A DNA stretch of 44,193 nucleotides, from contig NZ_NTFS01000004.1 of the NCBI RefSeq assembly GCF_002289455.1, positions 1 to 44,193 of the forward strand, in the 5' to 3' direction. Below, in pieces: positions 1 through 10,660 of this stretch; positions within the stretch are counted from its first letter, which is position 1; every line of letters begins with the position of its first letter. The DNA comes from Brunnivagina elsteri CCALA 953. GTDB taxonomy: Bacteria; Cyanobacteriota; Cyanobacteriia; Cyanobacteriales; Nostocaceae. Under the pieces are notes generated by a model. That model saw only the letters and a list, made by a program, of their open reading frames with translations, searched no databases and was not told the DNA's origin. The position numbers and the translations under genes are program-made.

Positions 1-389
1 AATTTTTTTTAATATAATAGTCCTAATCTTTCCTTCCTATCTTGGTTTTGATTAGTCTTATACTCTACAAAAAATAATCCATATCTATGGCAGTTCGATA
101 ATTTTCAGAACTCAAATAGGATTGGTACATAACATCAAATGACTATGAAACAAATATACATAAAATGAAACTATTTAAAAATTTTAGAGAGGTGATTGTG
201 GAATTATAACCATTAATCACTATCTCTGCCAATTCGGCAATCAATAGTAGTTATCCACTGCTTAAATAGTCTCAAGATGACGAGTCTATTTGTGGCGGAT
301 ATGATAGAAAAGTATCGCCGATTGATTAACAAATGGATGTTATAGGATTGTTCCCTCAAAAGCCAGTTCCCCAACCACAGTGAAAATTT
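1..389. other. AT-rich upstream region, no gene seen
   Basis: I see no convincing coding region, RNA gene or strong hairpin here. It is the 5' flank of the cellulase gene and presumably holds its promoter, but no clear -35/-10 pair stood out. Confidence 0.5.
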
Positions 390-2078
390 ATGCCATTTAT
401 CCCAAAAATGAAACGGCGAAGAATTCAGTTTTACCAACGGCTGTTCGTACTTTCTGTAGCGTTAGTTGTATTCTTGGGTGGATTTTTGGCAAGATTACCG
501 ATTGACAACACAAGCAATGCTGTCTTGGCATCTGAAGTAATCCAGCTACCACTATCAACCAGTGGTGCAAAAATTGTTGATGCCCAGGGAAAAACCGTAT
601 TATTCCGAGGTGTAAATTGGTTTGGGATGGAAGTCGAAACCCACGCACCTCATGGATTGTGGAAACGGGATTACAAAGAGATGCTTGCCCAAATCAAAAG
701 CTTGGGATACAACCTCATCCGTTTACCATACTCAGTTGAAGCTTTACGTAGCAAAAGTGCTTCTGGGATAGACTACACCATCGGCAGCAACAAAGAGCTT
801 CAGGGAAAAACCCCCTTGGAAATCATGGACTTAGTAGTTCAAGAAGCCGATCGCAAAGGATTGCTGGTTATACTTGATAGCCATCGTCTCAACGACAAGC
901 GTATTCCCGAACTTTGGTACGGTGATGGTTTTAGCGAAGCCGACTGGATTGATACTTGGCAGATGCTAGCACGACGTTACAAGAAGCAAAAAAATATAGT
1001 TGGTGCGGATTTGAAAAATGAACCCCACGGTAAAGCTAGTTGGGGTACTAACAATCTGGCAACCGACTGGCGATTAGCTGCGGAACGGGCAGGGAATGCA
1101 ATTCTTGGTATAAACCCTAACTGGCTAATCGTCATCGAAGGAATCGAGAACAACGTTCCCGGACAAAAACTTACCCATCATTGGTGGGGTGGAAATTTAG
1201 AAGGTGTCAAACGCTACCCAGTTCGCTTATCAAAACGGAATAAGTTAGTTTATTCTCCCCACGAATACGGTGAAGGTGTACATAAAAAGCCGTATTTTGA
1301 TGATAAAAGCTTTCCCAAAAATCTGACACAACGTTGGGAAACGGGTTTTTATTATATTGCTCGTCAAAAAATTGCTCCCATCTGGATTGGGGAATTTGGC
1401 GGTAGACTTGTTGACAGCAAATCTAAAGAAGGGATTTGGCAAAACCAGTTTGTCAATTATATTCGCGATAAAAACTTAAACTTTGCCTATTGGAGTTGGA
1501 ATCCTAACAGTTCCGACACAGGTGGAATTTTACTTGATGATTGGAAATCGATTGATGCACCAAAGCAAGTATTACTGTCTAAAATATTGCCTGTAAAATT
1601 CACCCCACCACCAGTAGCACCAGTAGCAATAATGCCGACTATACAGCCAATACAAGCGGGAAAAGCCCCATTCTCCAAAAATTCTTCCCCTTCTCCATCC
1701 TCTTTATCACCTCCTCCATCTTTATCATCTCCTCCATCTTCCTCACTTTCTGCTTCTTCTTCATCTAAGCAAATACAAGTGACCAGCAAAATAGATTCAG
1801 ATTGGGAATCCGGGTTTTGCGTCATTTTCAAAGTGGAAAATACCAGCAGTAGTAAAATTAATAATTGGCAGCTTAAATTTAACATGAATAATGCTGCAAT
1901 TAATAATTCTTGGAATGGTACTTTTAAACAACAAGGAAAGAGTGAATATGTTGTTAATCCTCTAAATTGGGGAATGACAATAGAACCAAAACAGGTGCGT
2001 GATACTGGTTTTTGTGCCAATAAGTTAGGTAGTGGAGATTATCAGCCCAAACAGATTGAAATCACCATCAACAATTAG
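390..2078 (+). CDS. Secreted GH5 family cellulase (endoglucanase-type) with C-terminal CBM2-like module
   Basis: The 562-residue protein has a basic start (KMKRRR), a hydrophobic segment at about residues 18-34 (signal peptide or membrane anchor), a glycoside hydrolase family 5 domain at about 55-400, a Pro/Ser linker at about 410-460 and a C-terminal beta-rich module at about 462-562. The GH5 acid/base is E211 in KNEPHGK and the nucleophile is E335 in WIGEFGGR; H291 in SPHEYGEG and the W-rich strand after E335 also fit. The C-terminal module has a Cys near each end and conserved Trp residues (NNWQLKF, NSWNGTF, LNWGMTI), as in CBM2 cellulose-binding modules. Known role of the family: hydrolysis of beta-1,4-glucan outside the cell. 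In a cyanobacterium the substrate may be its own cellulose or sheath polysaccharide (inference). M7 at 408 is an alternative start; neither start has a clear Shine-Dalgarno sequence. Confidence 0.9.
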   Translation: MPFIPKMKRRRIQFYQRLFVLSVALVVFLGGFLARLPIDNTSNAVLASEVIQLPLSTSGAKIVDAQGKTVLFRGVNWFGMEVETHAPHGLWKRDYKEMLAQIKSLGYNLIRLPYSVEALRSKSASGIDYTIGSNKELQGKTPLEIMDLVVQEADRKGLLVILDSHRLNDKRIPELWYGDGFSEADWIDTWQMLARRYKKQKNIVGADLKNEPHGKASWGTNNLATDWRLAAERAGNAILGINPNWLIVIEGIENNVPGQKLTHHWWGGNLEGVKRYPVRLSKRNKLVYSPHEYGEGVHKKPYFDDKSFPKNLTQRWETGFYYIARQKIAPIWIGEFGGRLVDSKSKEGIWQNQFVNYIRDKNLNFAYWSWNPNSSDTGGILLDDWKSIDAPKQVLLSKILPVKFTPPPVAPVAIMPTIQPIQAGKAPFSKNSSPSPSSLSPPPSLSSPPSSSLSASSSSKQIQVTSKIDSDWESGFCVIFKVENTSSSKINNWQLKFNMNNAAINNSWNGTFKQQGKSEYVVNPLNWGMTIEPKQVRDTGFCANKLGSGDYQPKQIEITINN

Positions 2079-2487
2079 AGGGCATTGCGTTTATAAACCT
2101 CATCTACCTTGAGAACTATAGAAATCCGAAGCGGACATGCTCCGCGATCGCAAGGTATTAAGCTAAAAATGAGTCCATGCGATCGCGACTTTACCTTCAA
2201 AACGCGGTAGTTGCTTCGCATTCTCGTAGAGTAGTGCCAATGATAAGGCTGAAATCTAATTTGCAAGTGAGCATAACCGCATCACGGTTACTGCTCAACT
2301 CGACTTTGAACTGCTTCATATTTGGGTAGGGACAGTACAGAAAGGCTATCTATATAGTCCTGAATATCAAGTTGTTGTAAGGTTTTTGTTTGCTGACAAT
2401 CATGCGGTTGCCGTTCCGTAAAACGTTATTGCATAATAGGAGGAATATATTTACTGAGTTTCTTTTTACACTTCTCATACTAAAATC
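2079..2487. other. Repeat-rich intergenic region
   Basis: No gene is visible. From 2094 there is a copy of the left end of a MITE-like element (TAAACCTCATCTACCTTGAG), closely matching the left end of the element at 31605. It is followed by palindromic HIP1-containing sequence. The second half leads into the HNH-like gene and has GGAGGA at about 2440, too far from the ATG to act as its ribosome site. Confidence 0.5.
2094..2121 (+). repeat. Remnant left end of MITE-like element
   Basis: These 28 bases match the left terminal part of the element at 31605-31724 with only a few substitutions. No matching right terminal inverted repeat was found nearby, so this looks like a solo end or a decayed copy. 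Confidence 0.55.
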
Positions 2488-3498
2488 ATGTCAGACGATT
2501 CTCAACGTAATTCCGCTACTAATGCTGCTGCTAGCACCCAAGTTCGTCACGCCCTGAGGGACGACATTAAGCAGTACACTCCAGAAAAGTTGGGGCATTT
2601 GAAGAGAGGTGGAATACGTAGTGGTCTGGGACGAGGTGACGCTCAAACTCAACAGATGATTGACAAAATACCGCCATCTCAACGTGCAGGCGTTGACGGT
2701 CAATCCGCTGCTTCCAAAGTCAAAGAGTATCTTGCAGACAAGGATGCCAGTCATGTAACACCTCACAGCAAAGGTGGCTCAAGCCATCCAGATAATATTA
2801 AATGGGAAAACAAAGCTGCGAATCGTGCTCGTGGCGATCAGCAAATGACTCGGCAAGAGCAAAAGCGGATTGATGTCAAAGTAAAAATTGACAATTTAAC
2901 TGGCGCGTTAAAGTCCGGTCTACAAGCTGCGCCCAAAGGAGCAGTAATCGGTGCGATTACAACTGCTCCTTTTTCCATGCTCAGGAATGCGCTGCGAGTT
3001 ATGCGAGGAGAAATATCGCCTCAGGATGCAGCTATGGAAACAGTCAAAGAAACTGCTATTGGAGGAGGGGTTGGTGCTGCAACAGCTTTTACGGTCACAG
3101 CAGTTGCTACAGCTTGTCCTCCTGTTGCTCTAGCGTTAACAGCAGTTTCTCCTGTTCTGTTAGCTGTGGGTGGTGCAGGCATGGTTTATGAATTCTTCAA
3201 GATTCTTGATGACCATAAGAATCAAACGAAAGAATATTATAAATCACTAACTCAGCGCGATCTAAACTATCTCAAAGAGGTTGAAAATGAGCTTTTATAC
3301 GAACACACCAAAAATCTAGCGTTTTTGGATAATGCTCAAGCGCTAAACACTGAGATTTCAAATCGACCGATTGAAACTGGTGTTGAAGGAGCATTAAAAA
3401 GATATCTTGAGTCAGCCGCTATTGCCAAATCGTTAGGAGTTAGTCCAGTTGGTAGTAAGGCATTGCTTGGCTCTCAGGACTCTATTCCCTCTGCGTAA
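2488..3498 (+). CDS. HNH-like nuclease-domain protein with hydrophobic glycine-rich helices (unknown function)
   Basis: This is a 336-residue protein. Residues 68-125 contain a His/Asn-rich segment (H89 and H93 in SHVTPHSKGG, N103 in PDNIKWEN, N112 in ANRARG) that reads like an HNH/ββα-metal nuclease motif. Before it is a polar region; after it are two hydrophobic Gly/Ala-rich stretches at about 150-165 and 190-235 (GGGVGAATAF, then a Val/Leu/Ala-rich run), which could insert in a membrane. The C-terminus is helical and charged. No signal peptide is present. The next gene starts 21 bp downstream and also has a glycine-zipper-like hydrophobic segment, so the two are probably co-transcribed. 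A toxin, bacteriocin-like or defence nuclease role is possible but is inference, and I do not recognise a named family. Confidence 0.65.
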   Translation: MSDDSQRNSATNAAASTQVRHALRDDIKQYTPEKLGHLKRGGIRSGLGRGDAQTQQMIDKIPPSQRAGVDGQSAASKVKEYLADKDASHVTPHSKGGSSHPDNIKWENKAANRARGDQQMTRQEQKRIDVKVKIDNLTGALKSGLQAAPKGAVIGAITTAPFSMLRNALRVMRGEISPQDAAMETVKETAIGGGVGAATAFTVTAVATACPPVALALTAVSPVLLAVGGAGMVYEFFKILDDHKNQTKEYYKSLTQRDLNYLKEVENELLYEHTKNLAFLDNAQALNTEISNRPIETGVEGALKRYLESAAIAKSLGVSPVGSKALLGSQDSIPSA

Positions 3499-3519
3499 AT
3501 AATTGAGTTAGGTAAAGCT

Positions 3520-4098
3520 ATGTTTTTTATTTTACCTCTTGTTGGTGCTGCGGTCGGTGCTGCCTCTGCTGCTTTTGCTACTCATGCTGCTGGTGAAAAA
3601 GATCGACAAGCTGCAAAGCATCACAGGCAAGTTGCTAACGATATTTCAACCAAATATTCAAACTTAGAGAAAAAATACAATGAATATTCTGAGAAAAGCA
3701 AACAACAAATCCATGATTCGACTAAACAACATGCTCTCGATGAGGCAGAGAAAGATATTCTACGTCTAGCAATTAGGCTCCAGCAGTGTTTATATACGCT
3801 AATGTGGGACATTGATGACAATCCAACACACAAGTCCTTAGTAGAATTTGAAAAAGCAGTCTTAGCAACAAATACAGTTTTATTTGAACTAAGAGAAGAA
3901 TTCATTCAAGTTCCTGATAAATACTTTTCTCGCAATTTAGAACGAGCTAATGAAGTAATTGCAGAGCTTCCAGGTGATGTACTTGGAGGTGATATATATC
4001 CAGTTAGACAATGCCTCAATTGTGGGCAGAAGAACAGAATTATCCCTCACAATCTTAGTCTTAATCCAATTTGCGGAAGTTGTCGGGCGAACTTATAG
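3520..4098 (+). CDS. Membrane/coiled-coil protein with C-terminal zinc ribbon (unknown function)
   Basis: The 192-residue protein begins with a hydrophobic Gly/Ala-rich segment (residues 1-24), followed by a long charged helical region at about 26-150 likely to form a coiled coil. It ends in a four-cysteine zinc ribbon: C165 and C168 in CLNCGQ, then C185 and C188 in CGSC. The ATG is 21 bp after the stop of the HNH-like gene, and a hairpin terminator lies about 170 bp downstream, so the two genes likely form one transcript. The layout suggests a membrane-associated partner or regulator of the upstream protein (inference). No homologous family is recognised. Confidence 0.65.
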   Translation: MFFILPLVGAAVGAASAAFATHAAGEKDRQAAKHHRQVANDISTKYSNLEKKYNEYSEKSKQQIHDSTKQHALDEAEKDILRLAIRLQQCLYTLMWDIDDNPTHKSLVEFEKAVLATNTVLFELREEFIQVPDKYFSRNLERANEVIAELPGDVLGGDIYPVRQCLNCGQKNRIIPHNLSLNPICGSCRANL

Positions 4099-4399
4099 CT
4101 GGTATCAAAGAACAGGTAAAGCCAGCAAACAGGTCACTGTAGCAGACGGACAAAAGTGAGTGGGGTGGGGATGCCGAGGTTGTCTGCCGCGCTGCGTTTT
4201 GCCGTTAGTCAAGTTAATTGCTCGTTGCATCGACAAGGATACGATCGCAACTTTTGAATAAATACCAAAAAAGCGTCCCTAACTAATATTAGGAACGCTT
4301 TTTTTGCTGACATTAAGATGACTAGTAGTTATGAGCAAGTTATCAAACAATTAAACTAAAACCGCAGTTTAAATTTAATTCTAACTCCTAGCTTCCTAC
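4099..4399. other. Convergent intergenic region
   Basis: It lies between the zinc-ribbon gene (plus strand) and rpoC2 (minus strand). It contains no gene; its main content is the strong hairpin at 4267-4305. Confidence 0.6.
4267..4305. terminator. Bidirectional intrinsic terminator
   Basis: The hairpin has a stem AAAAAAGCGTCCCTAA paired with TTAGGAACGCTTTTTT (one G-T pair) and a six-base loop. T runs occur on both strands, so it can end transcription of the zinc-ribbon gene from one side and the rpo genes from the other. Confidence 0.85.
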
Positions 4400-7300
4400 T
4401 TAAAAATCATCATCAACATCTATATCTACATCATCCACATCAGCATCATCAACTTCCTCGTAATCATCTTCATCAACGAGGTCGCTAACTTCAGGAACCA
4501 TGTAATCATCTTCCTCGATAATAGCGCCACTACGTCTAGCACTAACACCAAAAGTTGCATCGGGAACACCAAGAGTAGGCGAATCCAAATTATAGTTACG
4601 AGCCGTGCGATCGTCGAGTACCATATCGAGTGGGTCGTCAACCTCATCTAAAACACTGCTGGTTAGTTCAGTGGAGTAGTCATCAACAATAGTAGGTTCA
4701 TCGTAAGCATTGAAACCCGTACCCGCAGGAATTAAACGTCCGATAATTACGTTTTCCTTCAAACCGCGCAACCAATCTGATTTTCCTTCGATCGCAGCTT
4801 CAGTAAGTACCCTTGTAGTTTCTTGGAAAGATGCGGCGGAGATAAAACTATCGGTATTCAAAGATGCCTTAGTAATACCGAGTAGCATTGGCGTATATTG
4901 CGCCCTCGCACCACCAGTAATCGACATTGCTTCGTTAACTTGCTCGATTTGTCGCAATTCCACCAACTCACCAGGGAGCATTGTTGTGTCTCCACCATCA
5001 TCAACCCGCACCTTCGATGTCATCTGACGAACGATAACTTCAATGTGTTTGTCGGCAACATCAATACCTTGGGATTGGTATACCGATTGGACTTCGTTGA
5101 CGAGGAAACTTTGTACTTCCTGTAGTGCAATACTCGCACAAGCATAAATACCATCTTCATGACCGAGACTAAAGAACAAATCCAAAATCTCGTGAGGGTT
5201 AGAAGGACCATCAGTCATGGTTTGTCCGGCTTCTACTTGCTGCCCATCGGAAATATTCAAGTTTTGTCCGGGTCCAAGGTTGTATTCGGTGACAACGCCA
5301 TTTGCTTCGATCACTTTAATTGCGATCGCTTCATCTCCATCACTATAAACAATCTTAACTTCACCGCTACGTCTTGCTAGAATACAACCTTCTTTTGGCT
5401 TCCGAGCTTCGAGCAATTCTTCGATTCTTGGCAAACCTTGGATGATGTCCCCAGTTTTGGCACGCTCAAACACCAGCAGCACCAAGTTATCACCCCGTTG
5501 TACCAAGCCACTATCTTCAATTTGCAGCACTGCACCAGGGCTGACGCGGTAAGGACGACCAATACGGGTTTTCACCGTGTGTTTTTGGGTTGCCAAAGCT
5601 GAGTCACCCCCACCAGTTCCAGCACCGCTAGAAACTTCGACAATTTGCCCAGATTCTTCAGCTACGGCACCAGTAGCAATTTCGCTACCCTCAACAATTA
5701 AGTCGCCAACTTTTACCTTGGGTTGATTCTTGCAGTGTGTAACTAGTACATCACTATTTCGCAGCACCAAACAACGACGTACAGCCTCCGTCCCCTTCTG
5801 GATACCCCTGACTACACCCCCTTCTTTACAAAGGATTTGAGTCCGGGCAACGACTGCTCCCGGAGCAATTGTCATTCCTTCCTCAACTTCGAGGTTGGTT
5901 TCCGTACTACCTTGGGTTGCATCCGCAGAAATATCGCGACGAACTACCAGGGATTCCAAAATAACCAGTTGCAAGCGTTGAATATCTGGGTCTTCCTCAT
6001 CCGGAACTAGCTCGATATCGGCTGCTAATGGTGAGGCGCTATGGTCATGGTCGGCTTCTTGCTCGATTTCCAATACCAACTGAGTACGTAGTAGCTCGAC
6101 ACCTTCAACAGATTTGACCCGCTCAGAATCCTTATACGGCAAGCGTTGTACTGCACGCAATTGAATCGAACGTCCAGTTTGCTGACTTACTGATGTTGTT
6201 GATGGCACATCTGGTTGTTCGGGAACTTTAAACTCGACAGCCGGACGACTCAACAATGCTGGACCTTCGGGAGATTCAACATACTCGATGTAACGCAGTT
6301 CGGTGACAACTTGTCCCATCAACTCTTCGCCCGGTTGTACAAATGTACCATCACGTCCCATGACAGCTTCGGGATTATCGAGCATTAGTAGTTCACCCGG
6401 CTTCACCACGACTTCCCGCAGAATGTCGTTTTTCTGAGTCACTTCGACTACGCCGCTATTTTGGCAGAAGATGTCTTTAACAACTTCATCACCAGCATTG
6501 ACAAATTGACCATCTTCAACTAGCAATAGCGAAATATCTTTGTTAACTTCATGGGTTTCTTCGGGAATCCATAGCAAGCTACCAGCTTGTACGACCTCAT
6601 AACCTTGCTTTGCCTTACCTTTCTTCTGAACTTCCACACCAGCAAATTTGAGCAAACCACCTGTTGTAGTCCGGTAGCGATCGTCGATTAATTCGGCGAC
6701 AACCTGACCGTTTTGTACTTTCGTCCCTGGGGTAGCTCTAAGGTTAAAGGCTTGATTGTTAATCGTAGTCACCAAGTAATTATTCCGACCTTGAGTACTT
6801 TGTGCCGTCACCGTTGCCTGGTCAAGTACTACCGATGCAGTAATAATTTCAATTTCCCTAGTATTCTTGCCTGGTTGCACTTCCGGCAAGCGAACTACAC
6901 CACCGTGAACTGTTGTTAACTGGGTTTCAGCCAACACACCATTAGTTACGACACTATCACCTTCTTTGACAACGAGTTCTGCTCCCGGTGGTAAATTATA
7001 GACATCGCCTGAGAGTATCCAAATCAATCCACCTTTAGCGGCTGTAGTTGTTGTATTTCCCTGCCTGTCGGTTTTTTGCTCGGCAACAACATCTGAGAAC
7101 TTGACTTCACCCGCCAAGTCTGACGCTACATCTTTTACAGCTTTCTCAGTACTTATACGTGTAGTTCTTCCACCCAGTGCAACTTCCGCGATCAGCTGCC
7201 CAACTTTGACCTTTTGACCGTCTGTAATATAAAGTGTAGAACCTTGAGTAAGCTCAACTTCTTTGATACCCGTTTCGCTGTTGTCAACAGTGACGATGCC

Positions 7301-8461
7301 GTTCATTTCCACAAATAATGCATCTTCACCGTGGCGGGTACGGAAAGGACGGGTGCGTAACTTGCGAGGAATCTTTACAGTCCCGTTAGTCTCCGATCGC
7401 ACTTGTTTCGCAACTTCCCCGGTGAATACACCCCCGGTGTGGAAAGTCCGCATGGTTAACTGGGTTCCAGGTTCGCCAATACTTTGAGCGGCGATAATTC
7501 CCACAGCTTCACCCAAGTCAACCATTTTGGCATGTGCCAAACTCCAACCGTAACAGTGTCGGCAAACCGATCGCGCAGCTTCGCAAGTCAGGGGCGATCG
7601 CACCATCACTTCTTCAACACCAGCTTTTTCGATCTCGTTGGCTAATTCCTCGGAAATCGCGGTGTTGCGAACCGCAATAATTTCCCCTGTCTTGGGATGC
7701 ACTATGTCTACATTGACAACCCGTCCCATCAAGCGAGTCGCTAGGGTCATCAAAACCTTAGAACCGTCTCTCATTGGCTGAATGGGAATACCCCGCATCG
7801 TTCCGCAATCAATTTCCCGAATAATTACGTCCTGGGATACGTCAACCAGACGGCGAGTTAGATAACCAGAGTCGGCTGTACGCAGAGCAGTATCAACCAA
7901 GCCTTTTCTCGCACCATAGGAAGAAATAATATATTCAGTTACAGTCAAACCTTCACGGAAGTTCGTTTTAATTGGTAAGTCAATGATTTCCCCTTGGGGA
8001 TTAGCCATCAACCCACGCATTCCCACCAACTGACGTACCTGGGAAATATTACCCCGCGCTCCAGAAAACGCCATCATGTATACCGAGTTGAGGGGGTCAG
8101 TACTTTCAAAGTGCTTAACTACCTCATCTTTCAGGGCTTCAGAAGTTCCGTTCCATGTATCAATTACTTTCTGGAAACGCTCAACCTCAGTAATCTCACC
8201 CCGTTGGTAGCGCTCCTCTGTGGCGCGAATATCATCCTCCGCCGCATCAAGCAAACTCCGTTTCGATGGAGGCACCATCAAATCATCAACGCTGATGGAA
8301 ACCCCAGCCTTTGTTGCGTAGCGGAAACCCAAAGCCTTGAGCTTATCTGCCATTACCGCCGTCCGTGACGATCCGTACTGGGTAAACGCCCAAGAAATCA
8401 AGTTTCGTAGTTGACCCTTGTTAACTACACGATTCCGGAAAACCATTTTTTCATTAGTCAT
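4400..8461 (-). CDS. rpoC2: DNA-directed RNA polymerase subunit beta'' (RpoC2)
   Basis: The 1353-residue protein is the C-terminal half of the bacterial beta-prime subunit, separate in cyanobacteria and plastids. Around residues 290-310 is a four-Cys zinc site ([15 protein letters not shown]). It is followed at about 320-347 by the trigger-loop region ([20 protein letters not shown]). The very long segment after that is the cyanobacterial SI3 insertion built of barrel-sandwich hybrid repeats, before the conserved end ([47 protein letters not shown]). The C-terminus is a highly acidic Asp-rich tail. Length is normal for the family. The ATG is preceded by AAAGGA. It is the last gene of the rpoB-rpoC1-rpoC2 group, 157 bp after rpoC1. 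Confidence 0.98.
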   Translation of the reverse strand: MTNEKMVFRNRVVNKGQLRNLISWAFTQYGSSRTAVMADKLKALGFRYATKAGVSISVDDLMVPPSKRSLLDAAEDDIRATEERYQRGEITEVERFQKVIDTWNGTSEALKDEVVKHFESTDPLNSVYMMAFSGARGNISQVRQLVGMRGLMANPQGEIIDLPIKTNFREGLTVTEYIISSYGARKGLVDTALRTADSGYLTRRLVDVSQDVIIREIDCGTMRGIPIQPMRDGSKVLMTLATRLMGRVVNVDIVHPKTGEIIAVRNTAISEELANEIEKAGVEEVMVRSPLTCEAARSVCRHCYGWSLAHAKMVDLGEAVGIIAAQSIGEPGTQLTMRTFHTGGVFTGEVAKQVRSETNGTVKIPRKLRTRPFRTRHGEDALFVEMNGIVTVDNSETGIKEVELTQGSTLYITDGQKVKVGQLIAEVALGGRTTRISTEKAVKDVASDLAGEVKFSDVVAEQKTDRQGNTTTTAAKGGLIWILSGDVYNLPPGAELVVKEGDSVVTNGVLAETQLTTVHGGVVRLPEVQPGKNTREIEIITASVVLDQATVTAQSTQGRNNYLVTTINNQAFNLRATPGTKVQNGQVVAELIDDRYRTTTGGLLKFAGVEVQKKGKAKQGYEVVQAGSLLWIPEETHEVNKDISLLLVEDGQFVNAGDEVVKDIFCQNSGVVEVTQKNDILREVVVKPGELLMLDNPEAVMGRDGTFVQPGEELMGQVVTELRYIEYVESPEGPALLSRPAVEFKVPEQPDVPSTTSVSQQTGRSIQLRAVQRLPYKDSERVKSVEGVELLRTQLVLEIEQEADHDHSASPLAADIELVPDEEDPDIQRLQLVILESLVVRRDISADATQGSTETNLEVEEGMTIAPGAVVARTQILCKEGGVVRGIQKGTEAVRRCLVLRNSDVLVTHCKNQPKVKVGDLIVEGSEIATGAVAEESGQIVEVSSGAGTGGGDSALATQKHTVKTRIGRPYRVSPGAVLQIEDSGLVQRGDNLVLLVFERAKTGDIIQGLPRIEELLEARKPKEGCILARRSGEVKIVYSDGDEAIAIKVIEANGVVTEYNLGPGQNLNISDGQQVEAGQTMTDGPSNPHEILDLFFSLGHEDGIYACASIALQEVQSFLVNEVQSVYQSQGIDVADKHIEVIVRQMTSKVRVDDGGDTTMLPGELVELRQIEQVNEAMSITGGARAQYTPMLLGITKASLNTDSFISAASFQETTRVLTEAAIEGKSDWLRGLKENVIIGRLIPAGTGFNAYDEPTIVDDYSTELTSSVLDEVDDPLDMVLDDRTARNYNLDSPTLGVPDATFGVSARRSGAIIEEDDYMVPEVSDLVDEDDYEEVDDADVDDVDIDVDDDF

Positions 8462-8618
8462 TTGTCATTAATCCTTTAGTCATTAGCGATTGGGCTACGG
8501 GCATTGGGGAAATAATGGGCAATGGGAACGCTTTCGCTCTGCGGTCAGCCGCAGAATAGGGCAATCAGCAACAGAAATCTCTTCCTATGCGCTTTGCCCC
8601 ATACCCGATTCCGATTCC
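8462..8618. repeat. rpoC1-rpoC2 spacer with short degenerate repeats
   Basis: The spacer contains degenerate repeats of ATTGGGC/ATTAGTC type, as in cyanobacterial STRR tracts, plus a small inverted sequence around 8531-8555 (CGCTCTGCGGTCAGCCGCAG). No gene is present. Confidence 0.5.
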
Positions 8619-10496
8619 CTAAGTTGCTAATGCTTCCTGAATCGCTTTATTGTAGATAACGCGACCCGGAGTAGTACGTATATATTGAGTCATCAAATTT
8701 CCCTGAGCATCTAGGCGGACGCGACGGAATTTATACATTTTGGTGACTGTGCCATCTTCATTTTTAGTCTCTTGCAATGGCTCCAAATCAGCTTCAGGGG
8801 ATTCAACTTCGCCATCATATCTAACGAATACATAGGCATGTAAGTCGATTTGCCCCTGTTCAAAAGCCATAATTGCATCATCTAAAGACCCAAAATATTT
8901 TCCAGCACCTTTGGTTGCACCGGGATTTTCTGCGGTTAGGTAATAAGCACCCAAAACCATGTCTTGGCTAGGGGTAATAATTGGCTTACCAGTTGCAGGA
9001 GACAAAATATTATTAGAAGCCAACATCAACAACCGTGCTTCAGCCTGGGATTCCAATGATAGGGGAACATGTACTGCCATTTGGTCGCCGTCAAAGTCGG
9101 CGTTAAACGCCGGACAGACTAGTGGGTGCAGTTGAATTGCTCGACCTTCCACCAAAATCGGCTCGAATGCTTGAATACCCAAACGGTGAAGTGTCGGCGC
9201 ACGATTCAGCATCACAGGGTGTCCTTCGATTACTTCTTCGAGAACATCCCAAACCTGTGGATCAGCCCGTGATATGAGTTTTTTCGCCGCTTTGATGTTA
9301 TTTACCATCCCACTGCGAATCAACCGATTAATTACAAACGGTTGGAATAATTCGATCGCCATTTCTCTTGGCAATCCGCACTGGTGGATATGTAATTTTG
9401 GACCAACGACGATGACAGAACGACCGGAATAGTCAACCCGTTTACCGAGTAAGTTCTGCCGGAAACGACCTTGCTTACCTTCGATAATGTCTGACAGGGA
9501 CTTCAATGGACGGTTATTTGCACCAACTACAGTCCGTCCACGACGACCGTTATCTATCAACGCATCAACGGCTTCTTGCAGCATCCGTTTTTCGTTACGG
9601 ACAATAATTTCTGGTGCGAGAATTTCTTGCAGTCTTGCCAAACGGTTGTTACGGTTAATCACGCGCCGATATAAATCATTTAAGTCGCTTGTGGCAAACC
9701 GTCCACCATCTAACTGCACCATTGGGCGCAAATCGGGAGGAATCACGGGAATTACCGTCATTACCATCCATTCTGGTTTGGAACCAGTGGCGATAAAGTT
9801 GTCAATTACCCGCAACCGCTTAATCAACTTTGCTCGTTTCTGTCCCTTTGCAGTGCCAATTTCCTCGCGAAGATTTTCAGCTTCCTGCTCTAAATTAATA
9901 TCAGCGAGTAAGCGTAGTAGTGCTTCTGCACCAATCCCCACCTCGACTCCAACTAATTGGGAATCTTCAGCATAAATCTGGTCTTCAATTTCCAACCACT
10001 GGTCTTCACTTAGGAGTTGCTTATAACTTAAAGTATCAGCGTTGCCCTGACTGAGAACCACATAGGAATTGAAATATACAATTTGCTCCACATCCCGCAA
10101 AGGCATATCCAGCAGGATGGCAATATAACTGGGAATACCTTTGAGATACCAAACGTGAGCTACAGGAGCCGCCAGTTTAATGTAGCCCATCCGGTGGCGA
10201 CGCACTCGTGATTCCGTAACTTCCACACCGCAACGTTCGCAAACGATACCACGGTGACGAACGCGCTTATACTTACCGCAATGACATTCCCAATCCTTCG
10301 CAGGACCAAAAATACGCTCGCAAAAAAGCCCATCCATTTCCGGTTTGAGAGTCCGGTAATTAATAGTTTCTGGCTTGGTAACTTCCCCGACTACTTGACC
10401 GTTAGGTAACGTTCTCTCACCCCAAACTCGAATCCGTTCGGGCGATGCCAAGCCGATTTTGACGTAATCAAATTGGTTGTTTTGACCTGGTCTCAT
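8619..10496 (-). CDS. rpoC1: DNA-directed RNA polymerase subunit gamma (RpoC1)
   Basis: The 625-residue protein is the N-terminal half of beta-prime, with the usual cyanobacterial length. The N-terminal zinc finger is [13 protein letters not shown] followed by CERCG. The catalytic magnesium-binding loop NADFDGDQM is at about residues 463-471 in [20 protein letters not shown]. The lid/rudder region ([35 protein letters not shown]) is intact. It works in the core enzyme with alpha, beta, beta'' and omega. It sits between rpoB (164 bp upstream) and rpoC2 and is presumably co-transcribed with both. Confidence 0.98.
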   Translation of the reverse strand: MRPGQNNQFDYVKIGLASPERIRVWGERTLPNGQVVGEVTKPETINYRTLKPEMDGLFCERIFGPAKDWECHCGKYKRVRHRGIVCERCGVEVTESRVRRHRMGYIKLAAPVAHVWYLKGIPSYIAILLDMPLRDVEQIVYFNSYVVLSQGNADTLSYKQLLSEDQWLEIEDQIYAEDSQLVGVEVGIGAEALLRLLADINLEQEAENLREEIGTAKGQKRAKLIKRLRVIDNFIATGSKPEWMVMTVIPVIPPDLRPMVQLDGGRFATSDLNDLYRRVINRNNRLARLQEILAPEIIVRNEKRMLQEAVDALIDNGRRGRTVVGANNRPLKSLSDIIEGKQGRFRQNLLGKRVDYSGRSVIVVGPKLHIHQCGLPREMAIELFQPFVINRLIRSGMVNNIKAAKKLISRADPQVWDVLEEVIEGHPVMLNRAPTLHRLGIQAFEPILVEGRAIQLHPLVCPAFNADFDGDQMAVHVPLSLESQAEARLLMLASNNILSPATGKPIITPSQDMVLGAYYLTAENPGATKGAGKYFGSLDDAIMAFEQGQIDLHAYVFVRYDGEVESPEADLEPLQETKNEDGTVTKMYKFRRVRLDAQGNLMTQYIRTTPGRVIYNKAIQEALAT

Positions 10497-10660
10497 GTTT
10501 TTTATTACTGAGTTCTTACTTAAAGAGCTACTTTAAACACACGCTTTTATTAGTGCGTTGTGAGGAGTATTTAGTTGTCAGAGTTAGGAGTTGAGAGTGA
10601 TGAATTAGAAGAAAGAAAATTTCAATCCCTAAGCCCTCACCCCCACTCCTAACTATTTTT

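Noticed and set aside
1487-2020. 177-codon open frame on the minus strand opposite the cellulase
   Set aside because: It is the complement of the Ser/Pro linker and CBM coding region; its composition is a shadow and the plus-strand gene is well supported.
9487-9975. 162-codon plus-strand frame opposite rpoC1
   Set aside because: It is antisense to highly conserved RpoC1 sequence, with no ribosome site or family resemblance.
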